From CAWBRT01 sp963696525 (GTDB taxonomy: Bacteria; Acidobacteriota; Terriglobia; Terriglobales; Acidobacteriaceae), in contig CAVOKO010000009.1 of the NCBI GenBank assembly GCA_963696525.1, positions 1,671,694-1,735,693 on the forward strand: a stretch of 64,000 bases of DNA, given 5' to 3'. This document shows positions 8,931 to 17,560 of this stretch, one piece after another. The notes under the pieces are model-generated. The model had not been told where the DNA came from. It saw only the letters and a list, made by a program, of their open reading frames with translations, and did no database searches. A program made the position numbers and the translations under genes. Positions within the stretch are counted from its first letter, which is position 1. Every line of letters starts with the position of its first letter.

Positions 8931-10571
8931 ATGTTCTGCTATCAATGTGAACAAACCTTTCGCGGGCAAGGCTGCGTAGAAAGCGGCACCTGCGGCAAAG
9001 ACGACACTACGGCGACACTGCAGGATCTGCTTGTACACGCGCTCAAAGGCGTCTCCATGTACGCCCATCGGGCGCGTCAGGCCGGCGCCGTCGATCCGCA
9101 AATCGACGCGTTCGTGGTCGAGGCCCTCTTCGCCACCCTCACCAATGTCAATTTCGATCCAAAGCGCCTTGCATCTCTCATCGCCCGTACGGCGATCGTC
9201 CGCGAGCAGGCCCGAAGTCTATATGAGCGCGCTTGCCAGACAAAAGGCGCTGCCCCGGAGGTGCTTGCTGGTCCAGCCGTTTGGACCCCTGCGACTTCCA
9301 TCGAAGGGCTGATAAAGCAGGGCAAACAGGCCCTTATCTCCGAACGAACTCTTGCCGTGGGGCAGGAAATAACGAATCTGCAAGAGCTGATCACCTACGG
9401 CATCAAAGGCGTGGTTGCCTACGCACAACATGCGAAAAACCTCGGCGGCGCCGACCCGGCCGCCTATGCGACCATTCATGAGATCCTCGATTTCCTCACC
9501 TGGCCGTCTCCAACCGTCGATCAACTGCTTACGATGGCGCTCCGCACGGGAGAACTGAACTACCGCGTCATGGAGTTGCTCGACAAGGTCAACACCGATT
9601 CGCTCGGTCATCCTGAACCGACCGGTGTCCGGATCCATCCCCGCAAGGGCAAGGCAATTGTTGTCTCCGGTCATGACTTGGCCGATTTGCATGCTCTCTT
9701 GCAACAGACGGAAGGACTTGGCATCCAGGTCTACACACATGGAGAAATGCTGCCGGCACATGGCTACCCCAAGCTGAAAGCGTATAAGCATCTTGCAGGC
9801 AACTACGGTGGAGCCTGGCAGGATCAGGGAAAAGAGTTCGCCGAGTTCCCGGGTCCAATCGTGATGACTTCCAATTGCATCCAGGAGCCGCAGGGATACA
9901 AGGACAGGATTTTCACCACCGGTCCAACTGCATGGCCTGGCGTCCTACACATCGCAAATCACGACTTTTCGCCAGTCATTGCAGCGGCTCTAAGCGCTCC
10001 CGGCTTTGAGCAGGATGGTCCTGACGGCGAGATTATGGTTGGCTTTGGCCATCAAGCTGTGCTGAGTGTGGCGGGCAAGGTGGTTGATGCGGTCAAGGCC
10101 GGTGCTATCCGCCACTTCTTTTTGATTGGCGGCTGCGATGGTGCGCGGCCCGGACGTAATTACTATACCGACTTTGCGCAAGCCGTGCCGAGTGATTGCC
10201 TGATTCTGACACTTGCCTGTGGTAAATTCCGCTTCAACAAGTTGGACTTCGGTGAGATTGGCGGCTTGCCGCGCCTCCTCGACCTCGGGCAGTGCAATGA
10301 CGCCTATTCGGCTCTCATGATTGCTGGCGCTCTCGCGAATGCCTTTGGCTGCGGCGTTAATGACCTGCCACTGTCGCTTGTGCTCTCATGGTACGAGCAG
10401 AAAGCGGTAGCTATTCTTTTGACACTGCTCCATCTCGGCATTCGCAACATACGCATTGGCCCAACACTACCGGCCTTCATCACGCCTGCCGTTTTAGTCG
10501 TGCTACAGGAGAAGTTCAACATCATGGCCATCACCACTCCGCAAGAAGATCTCGCGGCGATCCTGCACTGA
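8931..10571 (+). CDS. hcp: Hybrid cluster protein (hydroxylamine reductase / NO-stress protein), class I
   Basis: A 546-residue cytoplasmic Fe-S enzyme. Known Hcp proteins reduce hydroxylamine in vitro and act in nitric-oxide defence and S-nitrosylation. The N-terminal cysteines are at 3, 6, 15 and 21 (C-x2-C-x8-C-x5-C). This is the class I spacing of anaerobes, which binds a [4Fe-4S] cluster; the E. coli type has wider spacing. Hybrid-cluster ligand regions follow: SNCIQEP (around residue 315), GGCDGARPGRNYY (around 401-413), LACGKFRFNK (around 426) and GLPRLLDLGQCNDAYSA (around 445-461). Length matches the family. It stands alone; no hcr reductase or NorR/Dnr gene is adjacent. No convincing FNR box was found upstream. 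Confidence 0.95.
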   Translation: MFCYQCEQTFRGQGCVESGTCGKDDTTATLQDLLVHALKGVSMYAHRARQAGAVDPQIDAFVVEALFATLTNVNFDPKRLASLIARTAIVREQARSLYERACQTKGAAPEVLAGPAVWTPATSIEGLIKQGKQALISERTLAVGQEITNLQELITYGIKGVVAYAQHAKNLGGADPAAYATIHEILDFLTWPSPTVDQLLTMALRTGELNYRVMELLDKVNTDSLGHPEPTGVRIHPRKGKAIVVSGHDLADLHALLQQTEGLGIQVYTHGEMLPAHGYPKLKAYKHLAGNYGGAWQDQGKEFAEFPGPIVMTSNCIQEPQGYKDRIFTTGPTAWPGVLHIANHDFSPVIAAALSAPGFEQDGPDGEIMVGFGHQAVLSVAGKVVDAVKAGAIRHFFLIGGCDGARPGRNYYTDFAQAVPSDCLILTLACGKFRFNKLDFGEIGGLPRLLDLGQCNDAYSALMIAGALANAFGCGVNDLPLSLVLSWYEQKAVAILLTLLHLGIRNIRIGPTLPAFITPAVLVVLQEKFNIMAITTPQEDLAAILH

Positions 10572-10900
10572 CGTCCAGCAAACGTTTTGCATGGGATATG
10601 TGCAGACGACGGCCCATCTTCACATAGGCCTATTGCTGCTGGCTCACCTAACTTCGCAGACGGGCCAGCAGCGTTCGAACTGGCGCCGTCAGCAGCAGAT
10701 CTTGGCTTCGGCGGTTGTGGTGCAACTCTGGCTGCTCACCGTCTCGGTGGAAGCTCTGCTGTAAGGCATTTGGCAATCCGGCGCAGGCCAACACCGGAAC
10801 GGGCGTGGATTCCCTGGCTCCCCAGTTCGAGACGTGCCTTGATCAACGACGCGCCGGTTTGCGCGCGTGCCCGTTCCTTAAGATTTTGCGGCGTATGGGC
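10572..10900. other. Intergenic stretch with an inverted repeat after hcp
   Basis: No gene recognised. A perfect 9-bp inverted repeat, GCTGCTGGC (10635-10643) and GCCAGCAGC (10664-10672), has a 20-base loop and no T tract. It may help end transcription from hcp. Confidence 0.4.
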
Positions 10901-11179
10901 CTAATGTGCAGCTCTCTTTTCGCCCCCGAACGGACGGTCGCTTTTTGGCGGACGACGCGCCCCTTCGCGCAGGCTACGAACGTCAACTTTCAATTCCGCG
11001 ATAGTGCGACTCAGTGTGTTACGGTGCATTCCCAACTGGCGCGCGGCTTTACACTGGTTTCCATTATCTTCTTGCAGCACGGTAATGATGAACCGCTTCT
11101 TGAACTCCCGGACGGCCTCGTTATAGAAAATTCCGCTCTTGTACATCTGCATCACGAGCGCCTCCAGTTGGTCCTTCAC
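10901..11179 (-). CDS. Fis-type helix-turn-helix regulator, small
   Basis: About 92 residues. The GTG at 11179 is preceded by GGAGGGG and is preferred to the longer frame beginning at 11221. The sequence has an amphipathic N-terminal helix (KDQLEALVMQMYKSG), then FKKRFIITVLQEDNGNQCKAARQLGMHRNTLSRTIAEL in its middle. This is the Fis/NtrC-type C-terminal HTH (AARxLGMHRNTLxRxI), and a basic tail follows. There is no ATPase or receiver domain. Stand-alone proteins of this type are common in Acidobacteriota and are probably DNA-binding. It lies downstream of the CoA-thioester module on the same strand, so it may belong to that operon. Confidence 0.8.
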   Translation of the reverse strand: MKDQLEALVMQMYKSGIFYNEAVREFKKRFIITVLQEDNGNQCKAARQLGMHRNTLSRTIAELKVDVRSLREGARRPPKSDRPFGGEKRAAH

Positions 11180-11397
11180 GATGCCCCTCCGTGTTGACAC
11201 CAAAATAGACGCAAAAGTCAATTTGCGAGCAAGCTAAAATGCCTTTTAGTAACTCAACTTTGCCTGCTTCAACCAAATTGTCATCGGTAACTATCAAGGC
11301 GTGTTTAAGCCCGTGGTTGGCCAGCCGCCCCCAACCTTGTCGATACATCCTGCTGCATAAAGAACAGCTGACGGCGATCCAAACACATACAGCTGAT

Positions 11398-12271
11398 TCA
11401 CAACATCGTTTCCTTCGCTTGCCGAAGCGTAAGAGACCGTTCTGCTTTTCCCGTGTAGTTGTAGGGAATACTCGGCGGCATCGGCCCCTTGATACGCCCG
11501 CCCTGCTGCGATTGCTCCCACGCATGAGCAAGAATTCCAACAGAGCGCGAAAGCACGAACAGCCCGCGTCCGAGCGGTGCTGAAAAGCCGAGTTCTGAAT
11601 AGATCACGGCGGTTGCGCCATCGATGTTCATCGGGAGCTTTTTGCCTTTCTGGTGCTTCAACACGGTTTCCACGGATCGCCCAATATCGGCAAAGCGGCC
11701 ATCGATGACACCTTTTTGACGAGCCTCATCGACCAGCGCGAGCAGCCTCACGGCACGCGGGTCTGTAGGATGGAATCGGTGACCGAACCCAGGGATTATC
11801 CTGCCGAATTTGGCGACAAATTCCTCGAGCCCTGTTTCGGTCGCCTTCACGAGCGCCATGCCGCCCTCGATGCGCTGAGCGATCTGCGAGTACAGGTCCA
11901 TGCACTGCTCTCCCGCGCCACCATGGATATCGTTCGAGCACATTGATAGCCGAGGCCATGGCACCATTCAAGGGTAGTCCACAGGTAACCGCCATGCGGG
12001 AGACGGAGATCGAGGGTGCTTGCGGGCCATGATCCACAGCAGAAACGAGAGCTGCTTCAAGTAGGTCGCCTTGCTCCGCAGAAGGCAATTCGCCTCGCAG
12101 CATTAGCCAGATCATCTGGGGAAAGCTGATTCTGCCGATTAACTCTTCGATTGCATAGCCGCGCACACGAATGCTACCTGGCTTAATATCAATAATCTCA
12201 GTGGTCCACCACTGGCTCGCTCGCCTGAGCTGTTCCGATGGCTCGATCTTGTCATTATTTTCGCCGGCCAT
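11398..12271 (-). CDS. Citryl-CoA lyase / citrate synthase-like protein (frameshifted)
   Basis: A short citrate-synthase-fold protein of about 290 residues once the frame is repaired. Members catalyse cleavage or condensation of citryl-CoA-like thioesters. The first part (from the ATG at 12271, behind GGGAGGAG) has SEQLRRASQWWTTEI, RGYAIEELIGRISF and CGLPLNGAMASAINVL. The second part, in another frame, starts with NDIHGGAGEQCMDLYSQ, then IIPGFGHRFHPTDPRA (the family GFGHRxHxxxDPR loop) and ends TLRQAKETML. The break is near 11937 and fits one extra base. It lies 37 bases downstream of the CoA-acylating aldehyde dehydrogenase. The role within the CoA module is inferred only. Confidence 0.75.
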
Positions 12272-12308
12272 TTGCTCTCCTCCCATCATTACAAGATGGG
12301 TGCAACTC

Positions 12309-13718
12309 TTACTTCTCCAGCTCTGGGTCAAAGAAGTCGCCAAACAACTCCGCATCGGAAGGCTTGTCTTCAGGCGTGGGAAGCGATACCCAAGTGGTAT
12401 TCATATAATGTTTGAGATGAACGTTCTCGGAAACGATATTGCCGCCCCACGTGCCACAACCTAAACTCGATGTCATGGGCATTCCGTTGTTAAAGGCACC
12501 TGCGTTCGCTTTCGATTGAGGCTGCCTTACCATAATCCGACTGACGGGTGCTGCAAGGCCCAGCTGATGGATGTGCTCCTGGTTGAATGAATAGATACCG
12601 CACGAGTGCCCTTTTCCCCCCACCTCATAGACTGCTTTCATCATCTTCAGGCAGTTGCCGAATCCACTGTACTTGTAGACAGCAAGCAAAGTAGTTAACT
12701 TCTCTCTCGAGAAGGGATACTGCTTTCCAATTCCATCGCCACGGACCACGATAAATTTGCGGTCCGGATTGATACGGAAACCGGCGCGTTCGGCAAGAAC
12801 TTGCGGGGAAACTGCTACGGTTTCTGCCAACCGATGTCCTTCGCTATCCCACATTACGTTGCAGAGCTTCGCCTTTTCTTCTTCGCTGGCGAGATAACCT
12901 CCCTCTTTGACCAGTTGCTCAATCATTTTGTCGAAAATCGTCTCGTCGATCAGCAGGTTACCGTCAGCCGAGCACCCTGAGCCGAAGTCGGAGGTCTTGC
13001 TCAGCATAGTGTTGTGGGCTGCTTCTTCAATGTTTGCGGTCTCGTCGATAATCATGGTGGAGTTGCCTGCCCCGACGCCGTACGCTGGCGTTCCCGAGCT
13101 GTACGCAGCGCGAACCATCGGTTGTCCACCAGTAGCCAGTACCAAATCAGCTCCCGCCATCAGGGCTTGGGACATCGGAATGTTAACCTTTGTGAGACAT
13201 TGCAGGAGGTCGGCAGGCGCACCTTCACGTTGAAGTGCTTCTCTCATCAGGCGCACTGTTTCGAATGATGTTTTTTTCGAACGAGGGTGCGGTGAGAAGA
13301 TCATGGCGTTCCGAGCTTTGATGCTATAGATTGCATTGCCAGCTGGAGTCAGATCGGGATTCGTCATCGGAATAATTGAAGCTATGACCCCAACAGGCTT
13401 TCCGTACTTCACCAGACCCTTCTCGGGTATCTCTTCAATAATTCCGACACTCTTCTGGCGAAGCGCGTCTCGAAGGACGCCCCGAATTTTCATTCGTTTT
13501 CCCATGCGACTGACAGGATCGCCCAACCCACTTTCCAAGATCCCCATCTCGACAAGACACTGGAATGCCTTCTTATTGGACACGGCCCAAGCTACAGCTT
13601 GGCATAGGCGGTCTACCCTCGCCTGATCATATGTTTCAATTACGGCTGCGGCAGCGTGGGCTCGTGCAAGTGTTGTTTCCAGTTCTTGCTGCTGCTCTTC
13701 AGTCAATTCTTTGGGCAT
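12309..13718 (-). CDS. CoA-acylating aldehyde dehydrogenase
   Basis: A 469-residue member of the aldehyde dehydrogenase superfamily, in the CoA-dependent branch (AdhE/EutE/SauS-like), converting an aldehyde to an acyl-CoA with NAD(P). The cofactor region contains GVIASIIPMTNPDLTPAGN (residues around 110-128), and the glycine-rich GTPAYGVGAGNS is near 213-224. The nucleophile is probably Cys in DFGSGCSADGNL (around 247-258). There is no EPIPG-type classical ALDH active-site Glu loop, consistent with CoA-dependent members. The ATG at 13718 follows AAAGAGG. Sulfoacetaldehyde dehydrogenase (SauS) was considered, but no companion sulfoacetate genes are here. It probably works with the adjacent citryl-CoA-lyase-like and CaiB/MaoC genes on CoA thioesters. 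Confidence 0.8.
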   Translation of the reverse strand: MPKELTEEQQQELETTLARAHAAAAVIETYDQARVDRLCQAVAWAVSNKKAFQCLVEMGILESGLGDPVSRMGKRMKIRGVLRDALRQKSVGIIEEIPEKGLVKYGKPVGVIASIIPMTNPDLTPAGNAIYSIKARNAMIFSPHPRSKKTSFETVRLMREALQREGAPADLLQCLTKVNIPMSQALMAGADLVLATGGQPMVRAAYSSGTPAYGVGAGNSTMIIDETANIEEAAHNTMLSKTSDFGSGCSADGNLLIDETIFDKMIEQLVKEGGYLASEEEKAKLCNVMWDSEGHRLAETVAVSPQVLAERAGFRINPDRKFIVVRGDGIGKQYPFSREKLTTLLAVYKYSGFGNCLKMMKAVYEVGGKGHSCGIYSFNQEHIHQLGLAAPVSRIMVRQPQSKANAGAFNNGMPMTSSLGCGTWGGNIVSENVHLKHYMNTTWVSLPTPEDKPSDAELFGDFFDPELEK

Positions 13719-13821
13719 ACAAACCTCTTTCCCTTATATTCTATTACGTATAAAACCTCGGCGGGAGCTGCACTGTTATTGCCAAAACGCCTCGAAAATT
13801 CCGGGAATTAACCAGAGTCTG

Positions 13822-13956
13822 TCACCCGGCACGCAGTCGAGCAAGCATCGTTCGGTCAACATGCGTTGAAATTTTTCTCAGAGCGATCTTTGAGATGGCG
13901 TATTTCCCGCCGGAGAACGTGGTTGTGTCCAGAAACGTTTGTACTTTTCTTTGACT
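13822..13956 (-). pseudogene. Gene remnant, copy 1 of a repeated C-terminal segment
   Basis: A 44-codon open stretch that follows a stop. It ends with GKYAISKIALRKISTHVDR, then TMLARLRAG and a TGA at 13822-13824. A second, diverged copy lies at 24413-24499 (VIVKIALRKISTAVDRMLLA). The conservation is at protein level (KIALRKIST-VDR) and both end in AG-stop, so both look like 3' ends of one gene family. I cannot identify the family. Confidence 0.45.
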
Positions 13957-13970
13957 GGCCCCTGGTTAAT

Positions 13971-14090
13971 GTTGAGGCCTTGATCTGGCGTTACGTTATA
14001 TGCAAGAAGTCCATCTGCTGCATTCGCTTGCAGCGCTGCACCAAGTACCGGATCGGACGAGATTAGATGCTCCGCCATATAGTTATCCAC
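13971..14090 (-). pseudogene. N-terminal remnant of an O-methyltransferase-like gene
   Basis: About 40 codons starting at GTG 14090. They contain AEHLISSDPVLGAALQANAA and GLLAYNVTPDQG. This resembles the N-terminus of family 3 SAM-dependent O-methyltransferases, where a DPVL.AAL...A.GLP...V.P.QG segment precedes the SAM-binding domain. The methyltransferase core is absent, since the frame runs into unrelated sequence after about residue 40. Interpreted as a truncated leftover. Confidence 0.5.
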
Positions 14091-14110
14091 GGCAGTCTAA
14101 AGTTCTTGGC

Positions 14111-14211
14111 TTATCCGAGGATGGTAGCTTCCGGGAGAGTGAAACTAGGGGTGATTCTCACATCTCCCACCTTCGTATCGCCGTAATAACGCTCACCATC
14201 GAGTCGGTCAC
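14111..14211 (-). pseudogene. Duplicated N-terminal fragment of the MaoC hydratase gene
   Basis: Bases 14135-14211 closely match the first 75 or so bases of the intact MaoC-like gene ending at 15993. The fragment encodes TDSM, then after a one-base deletion VERYYGDTKVGDVRITPSF, against TDSTVERYYDDAKVGDVGIT in the intact gene. It starts at GTG instead of ATG and runs to TAA at 14111 with no hydratase core. It lies immediately downstream of the CaiB gene. A partial tandem duplication or the relic of a second hydratase gene. Confidence 0.7.
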
Positions 14212-14237
14212 GATTTCCCCATCATTCCCGATTTGTG

Positions 14238-15488
14238 TCAGCGCTTGTTCAATTGATTGGCGGCTTCTTCAGCGTATAGAACGCTGTCAGTAACCATCGT
14301 CTCGATTTCCGCTGGTGAGTAGCCGAGTGCCGTGGCAATATCACGGTTATGTTGTCCTAACAACGGTGCGGCGACTCGCGGCGTTACGTCGCAATCGGAA
14401 AACCGGAAGGGCAGATTCGCCAGTTTTACCTTGCCCAACACAGGATGCTCCTGCTCAACCACCATGTTGCGGGCGATGGTCTGCGGATCGGCGAGCACTT
14501 CGTCGATACGCTGCACCAAAGCGCAGGGCACTTCGGCGGCGTCGAGCGAGGCAATGCAGGCCTTGGCGGAAGGTTGCGCCTTGACCCATTTGCGCACATA
14601 AGCCGAAGCCGCTTTATGATTGGCGTTGCGGCTGGCCGGATCGAGAAAGCGTTTGTCCGAGGCAAGGGCGTCGCCGCCGATGAGTTGAGCTAGTCGTCTC
14701 CAGGCATCATCGACCTGAGCGGCGATCACTACATATCCATCTCGCGCCGCAAAAGAGCCGTAGACCGTCGAATCCGGCTGCTCGGATCCGGTTTGCACCG
14801 GGATCTCCTTGCCACCGCTCAAGTAGTAGCGCTGGACGGCGTAATCATGCATCGAGATCATGCAATCATAGAGTGCCAGATCGATATGCTGGCCCTTGCC
14901 CGTGTTCTGGCGGCCGAGAAGCGCCGCGCAAACCGCAGCCACACCGTGTATCGCCGCGTACATATCCGCGATCGGCATACGCATCAGCGGCGGCGGCTCT
15001 CCGGGATTGCCCAACTGGGCCATAGCACCACTCTTCGCCTCGGCGATAAGGCCGAAACCCGGCCGGGCGGAATCCGGCCCCGTATGCCCGTAAGCGGATA
15101 ACGAACAGTAAACAATCTTCGGGTTACGCTTGGAGAGTTCGGCGTAGCCGAGTCCAAGCTTGTCGAGCGAGCCAGGACGGTAATTCTCCACGAAGATATC
15201 CGCTGTCGCCACCAGCTTATAGAGCAGATCGAGACCGCGCGGATCCTTGAGATTTACGCAAAGTCCCTGTTTGCCCATGTTCTGCTGGAGGAAATAGCCG
15301 CTCTGGCCATTGACGAAAATCGGGTGGGCGCGGCCGGAATCGCCGGCTTTCGGGCGTTCGACCTTGATGACTTCGGCACCCAGCCCGGCAAGACAGCGCG
15401 ACATATGAGGGCCCGCCAGGAAATGGCTGTAGTCGATGACGCGGATGCCAGACAGGGGAAGCGGTTGACGGTTCGCTTGACTGCTCAT
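14238..15488 (-). CDS. CaiB/BaiF family (class III) CoA-transferase
   Basis: A 416-residue cytoplasmic enzyme that moves CoA between carboxylic acids. The N-terminus has GIRVIDYSHFLAGPHMSRCL and LGAEVIKVERP, the CoA-binding start of the family. NMGKQGLCVNLKDPRG and DIFVENYRPGSLDKLGLGY follow at about 70-115. The catalytic Asp is expected in MPIADMYAAIHG (around residue 170), matching the Asp that forms the acyl-enzyme in formyl-CoA transferase. AAGGAGA lies before the ATG at 15488. Upstream on the same strand are a MaoC hydratase, a VOC protein and a PanE-like reductase with short gaps, so these probably form one operon. Donor and acceptor acids are unknown. Confidence 0.85.
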   Translation of the reverse strand: MSSQANRQPLPLSGIRVIDYSHFLAGPHMSRCLAGLGAEVIKVERPKAGDSGRAHPIFVNGQSGYFLQQNMGKQGLCVNLKDPRGLDLLYKLVATADIFVENYRPGSLDKLGLGYAELSKRNPKIVYCSLSAYGHTGPDSARPGFGLIAEAKSGAMAQLGNPGEPPPLMRMPIADMYAAIHGVAAVCAALLGRQNTGKGQHIDLALYDCMISMHDYAVQRYYLSGGKEIPVQTGSEQPDSTVYGSFAARDGYVVIAAQVDDAWRRLAQLIGGDALASDKRFLDPASRNANHKAASAYVRKWVKAQPSAKACIASLDAAEVPCALVQRIDEVLADPQTIARNMVVEQEHPVLGKVKLANLPFRFSDCDVTPRVAAPLLGQHNRDIATALGYSPAEIETMVTDSVLYAEEAANQLNKR

Positions 15489-15531
15489 GAGATGGTTCTC
15501 CTTCTGTCGTGTGAAGCCGCGGCAACTCGGA

Positions 15532-15993
15532 TCAGAACGTGCCCGGACGGCGCGGAACCATCACCCGGTGTTCGCCATGCTGAACGACCTCGCCCCTCTG
15601 ATTGATCAGTTCCGAACGCAACACGACAATACCCCAGCCGGGCCTTTTCACGGTGCGCATGCTCTCGACCACAAATTTCACATGCACGGTGTCGCCTATC
15701 TTGATCGGCAGCAGGAAATCCCAGGTCCATCCCAGCGACATGCCCGGCAAAAAGCGCAAGTCGGCTTGGGTCTTTAACCCGTCGGCCACCGAAAGGCCGA
15801 GCAAGCCATGCGCGACGCGCGTTCCGAACGGCGTCTTCTTGGCATATTCCTCGTCGGTGTGCACCGGCGTGAAGTCACCGGTCAAATTGGCGTAGGTCAT
15901 GATGTGTTCGGCGGTAAGGGTGAAACTCGGGGTGATTCCCACATCTCCCACTTTCGCATCATCGTAATAGCGCTCAACCGTCGAGTCGGTCAT
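15532..15993 (-). CDS. MaoC-like acyl-CoA hydratase/dehydratase
   Basis: A 153-residue single hot-dog domain. The hydratase-2 motif is visible as NLTGDFTPVHTDEEYAKKT (around residues 37-55) followed by FGTRVAHGLLGLSVADG. The Asp and His of GDFTPVH are the expected catalytic pair of (R)-enoyl-CoA hydratases. It lies 43 bases upstream of the CaiB CoA-transferase. A CaiB + MaoC pair is known for C4/C5 CoA esters such as mesaconyl-CoA, so such a substrate is possible but unproven. A partial, decayed copy of its 5' end lies at 14135-14211. Confidence 0.85.
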   Translation of the reverse strand: MTDSTVERYYDDAKVGDVGITPSFTLTAEHIMTYANLTGDFTPVHTDEEYAKKTPFGTRVAHGLLGLSVADGLKTQADLRFLPGMSLGWTWDFLLPIKIGDTVHVKFVVESMRTVKRPGWGIVVLRSELINQRGEVVQHGEHRVMVPRRPGTF

Positions 15994-16019
15994 GTCCGTG
16001 TCTCCGCGAGTGTTGCATC

Positions 16020-16406
16020 TTAGGCTCGAGGATTGATGGCCAGCGCTTGCGAGACGGCGGGGCCGTGTGCCTGCATCACTTCCAGACAGAGACCGTCCGG
16101 CAATCGCAGCCAGTTACGCCCTTGCGGAAGATGCGTCACTCCCCACCTTTCCGCCTCCTGGAGCGCCGACTCCAAGTCTTCGGTCATCACGCCGATATGG
16201 CCGAGCCGGCCTTCCGGCCCTTCGAAGCTCGGGTCGGAGATCAATTGGAAGCCGCCAATCGTCCAAACCTGTTTCGGAGAGTCGGCATCCTCGCGCACTT
16301 CGCGCAGCGTCATGCCCAGGACCTCACGGAAGAAGCGGATATGCCAGTCGATATCTTTCACGCGGATAGCAACGTGCTCGACATAGGATTGCTTATCGTA
16401 AGCCAT
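16020..16406 (-). CDS. VOC-superfamily (glyoxalase/dioxygenase-fold) protein
   Basis: About 128 residues from the ATG at 16406 (AAGGTAGGA before it; the frame extending to 16445 lacks a site). Two beta-alpha-beta-beta-beta modules are suggested. HVAIRVKDIDWHIRFFREVLGM opens the first, with a potential metal-binding His, and GHIGVMTEDLESALQEAERWG opens the second with another His. A Glu near CLEVMQAH could complete a 2-His-1-Glu site. Such proteins include glyoxalase I, methylmalonyl-CoA epimerase and ring-cleavage dioxygenases; the particular activity is not assignable. It lies between the PanE-like reductase (4-base gap) and the MaoC hydratase in the same operon. Confidence 0.75.
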   Translation of the reverse strand: MAYDKQSYVEHVAIRVKDIDWHIRFFREVLGMTLREVREDADSPKQVWTIGGFQLISDPSFEGPEGRLGHIGVMTEDLESALQEAERWGVTHLPQGRNWLRLPDGLCLEVMQAHGPAVSQALAINPRA

Positions 16407-16410
16407 GGTC

Positions 16411-17370
16411 CTACCTTGATCCTGTTGAGGTGGAGGCCTGTTCAAAATGCATTAGCCGGTGCTCGATGCCTTTGATGCAAGCGACCAGGGTTTCATTGAC
16501 CGGGGTCGGAATGCCGCAGGCCTTGCCGGCACGCACCACGGAGCCATTGATGAAATCAACTTCGGTCGTGAGTCCCCGTTCCAGGCTTTGCAGCACCGAA
16601 GGCTTGAACTCGAAAGGTAATCCCTCGGCCGCCATGACCCAGGCATCCCGTGGTTCTTTGATCGACAAAACCACGCCCTGCGCTTTTGCCACCGCCATCG
16701 CTTCGGCCACCGCAGCAACCGCCGCAGCCTCGACTTCCGGCACTTTGTATAGACCGCCATAGGGCAGGCGGGTGATGCCGCTGATCGCCCCAGTCGCCAC
16801 ATTGATCAAGAGTTTGTCCCAGATTGTTCCGACGATATTGCAGCTGACGATGGAATTGAGGCCGGCCCGCTTGAATTCCTCGGCGACTCGCGCTACCCGT
16901 GGACTGATCGAGCCATCCAGTTCGCCGATATAGGTGAGCTTCCCTGCCACGCCCGCCATGACATGACCGGGCGCCAGCAAGACGCCGCCGATATAGGTCT
17001 TGCCAGCCAGCAAGCGCTCCTTGCCCACCACCTTGGCCAGCACGTCCTCATGCCCAAGTCCGTTCTGCAGTGACATCACTATCGTGTCCGGGCCGACAAT
17101 CGACCGTGCCGACTCCATCGCAGCCTGGGTGTAGTTGGACTTAACCAGGACAATCACCAGATCGACCACGCCGACTCCGGAATAATCCGTTGCGGCGCGC
17201 ACTTTGACCGGGCGATCGACACCGTCTTCGCGCATGATCAGACCGTTGCGATTGATGGCGTCAACATGCGCCTGGTTCACATCGACAAGCGATACGTCGG
17301 ATCCGCCCTTGGCAAGAGTGCCGCCGATTGTACAACCCAAAGCGCCGGCGCCGACAAAACAGATATTCAC
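16411..17370 (-). CDS. PanE/ApbA-type 2-oxoacid reductase (ketopantoate reductase family)
   Basis: A 319-residue NADPH-dependent dehydrogenase. The N-terminal Rossmann motif GAGALGCTIGGTLAKGG (residues 7-23) is typical. LVKSNYTQAAM holds the family Lys/Thr region near 75, SLQNGLGHEDVL is near 100, and the C-terminal helical domain contains the catalytic Lys in IWDKLLINVATGAISGIT (around 184-201). Classical PanE makes pantoate for CoA biosynthesis. In an operon with CoA-transferase and hydratase genes, a catabolic 2-oxoacid or 3-oxoacid substrate is equally likely. The GTG start at 17370 is preceded by GAAGGAAA. Confidence 0.8.
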   Translation of the reverse strand: MNICFVGAGALGCTIGGTLAKGGSDVSLVDVNQAHVDAINRNGLIMREDGVDRPVKVRAATDYSGVGVVDLVIVLVKSNYTQAAMESARSIVGPDTIVMSLQNGLGHEDVLAKVVGKERLLAGKTYIGGVLLAPGHVMAGVAGKLTYIGELDGSISPRVARVAEEFKRAGLNSIVSCNIVGTIWDKLLINVATGAISGITRLPYGGLYKVPEVEAAAVAAVAEAMAVAKAQGVVLSIKEPRDAWVMAAEGLPFEFKPSVLQSLERGLTTEVDFINGSVVRAGKACGIPTPVNETLVACIKGIEHRLMHFEQASTSTGSR

Positions 17371-17505
17371 GTTTCCTTCTCCATGGTTTGACCTTCTGAA
17401 ACCACTCTCGCTCTTGCAAGACCGGCTCCACCAGAACGGAGACAGTCTTCGCTAATCCTTCAGGTCGACATGCTGTTTCTGTCTTGCTTCACATACGACA
17501 GCCTG

Positions 17506-17540
17506 GACCAACCCCGGCTTCATTGTTTTCGGGGTTGGTC
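17506..17540 (-). terminator. Strong hairpin terminator after the TPP-enzyme gene
   Basis: A perfect 11-bp inverted repeat: GACCAACCCCG (17506-17516) and CGGGGTTGGTC (17530-17540), with a 13-base loop. It starts 21 bases past the stop of the minus-strand TPP-enzyme gene. No long T run follows. Confidence 0.65.
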
Positions 17541-17560
17541 ACCTCGGCAGTTGATCTAGT

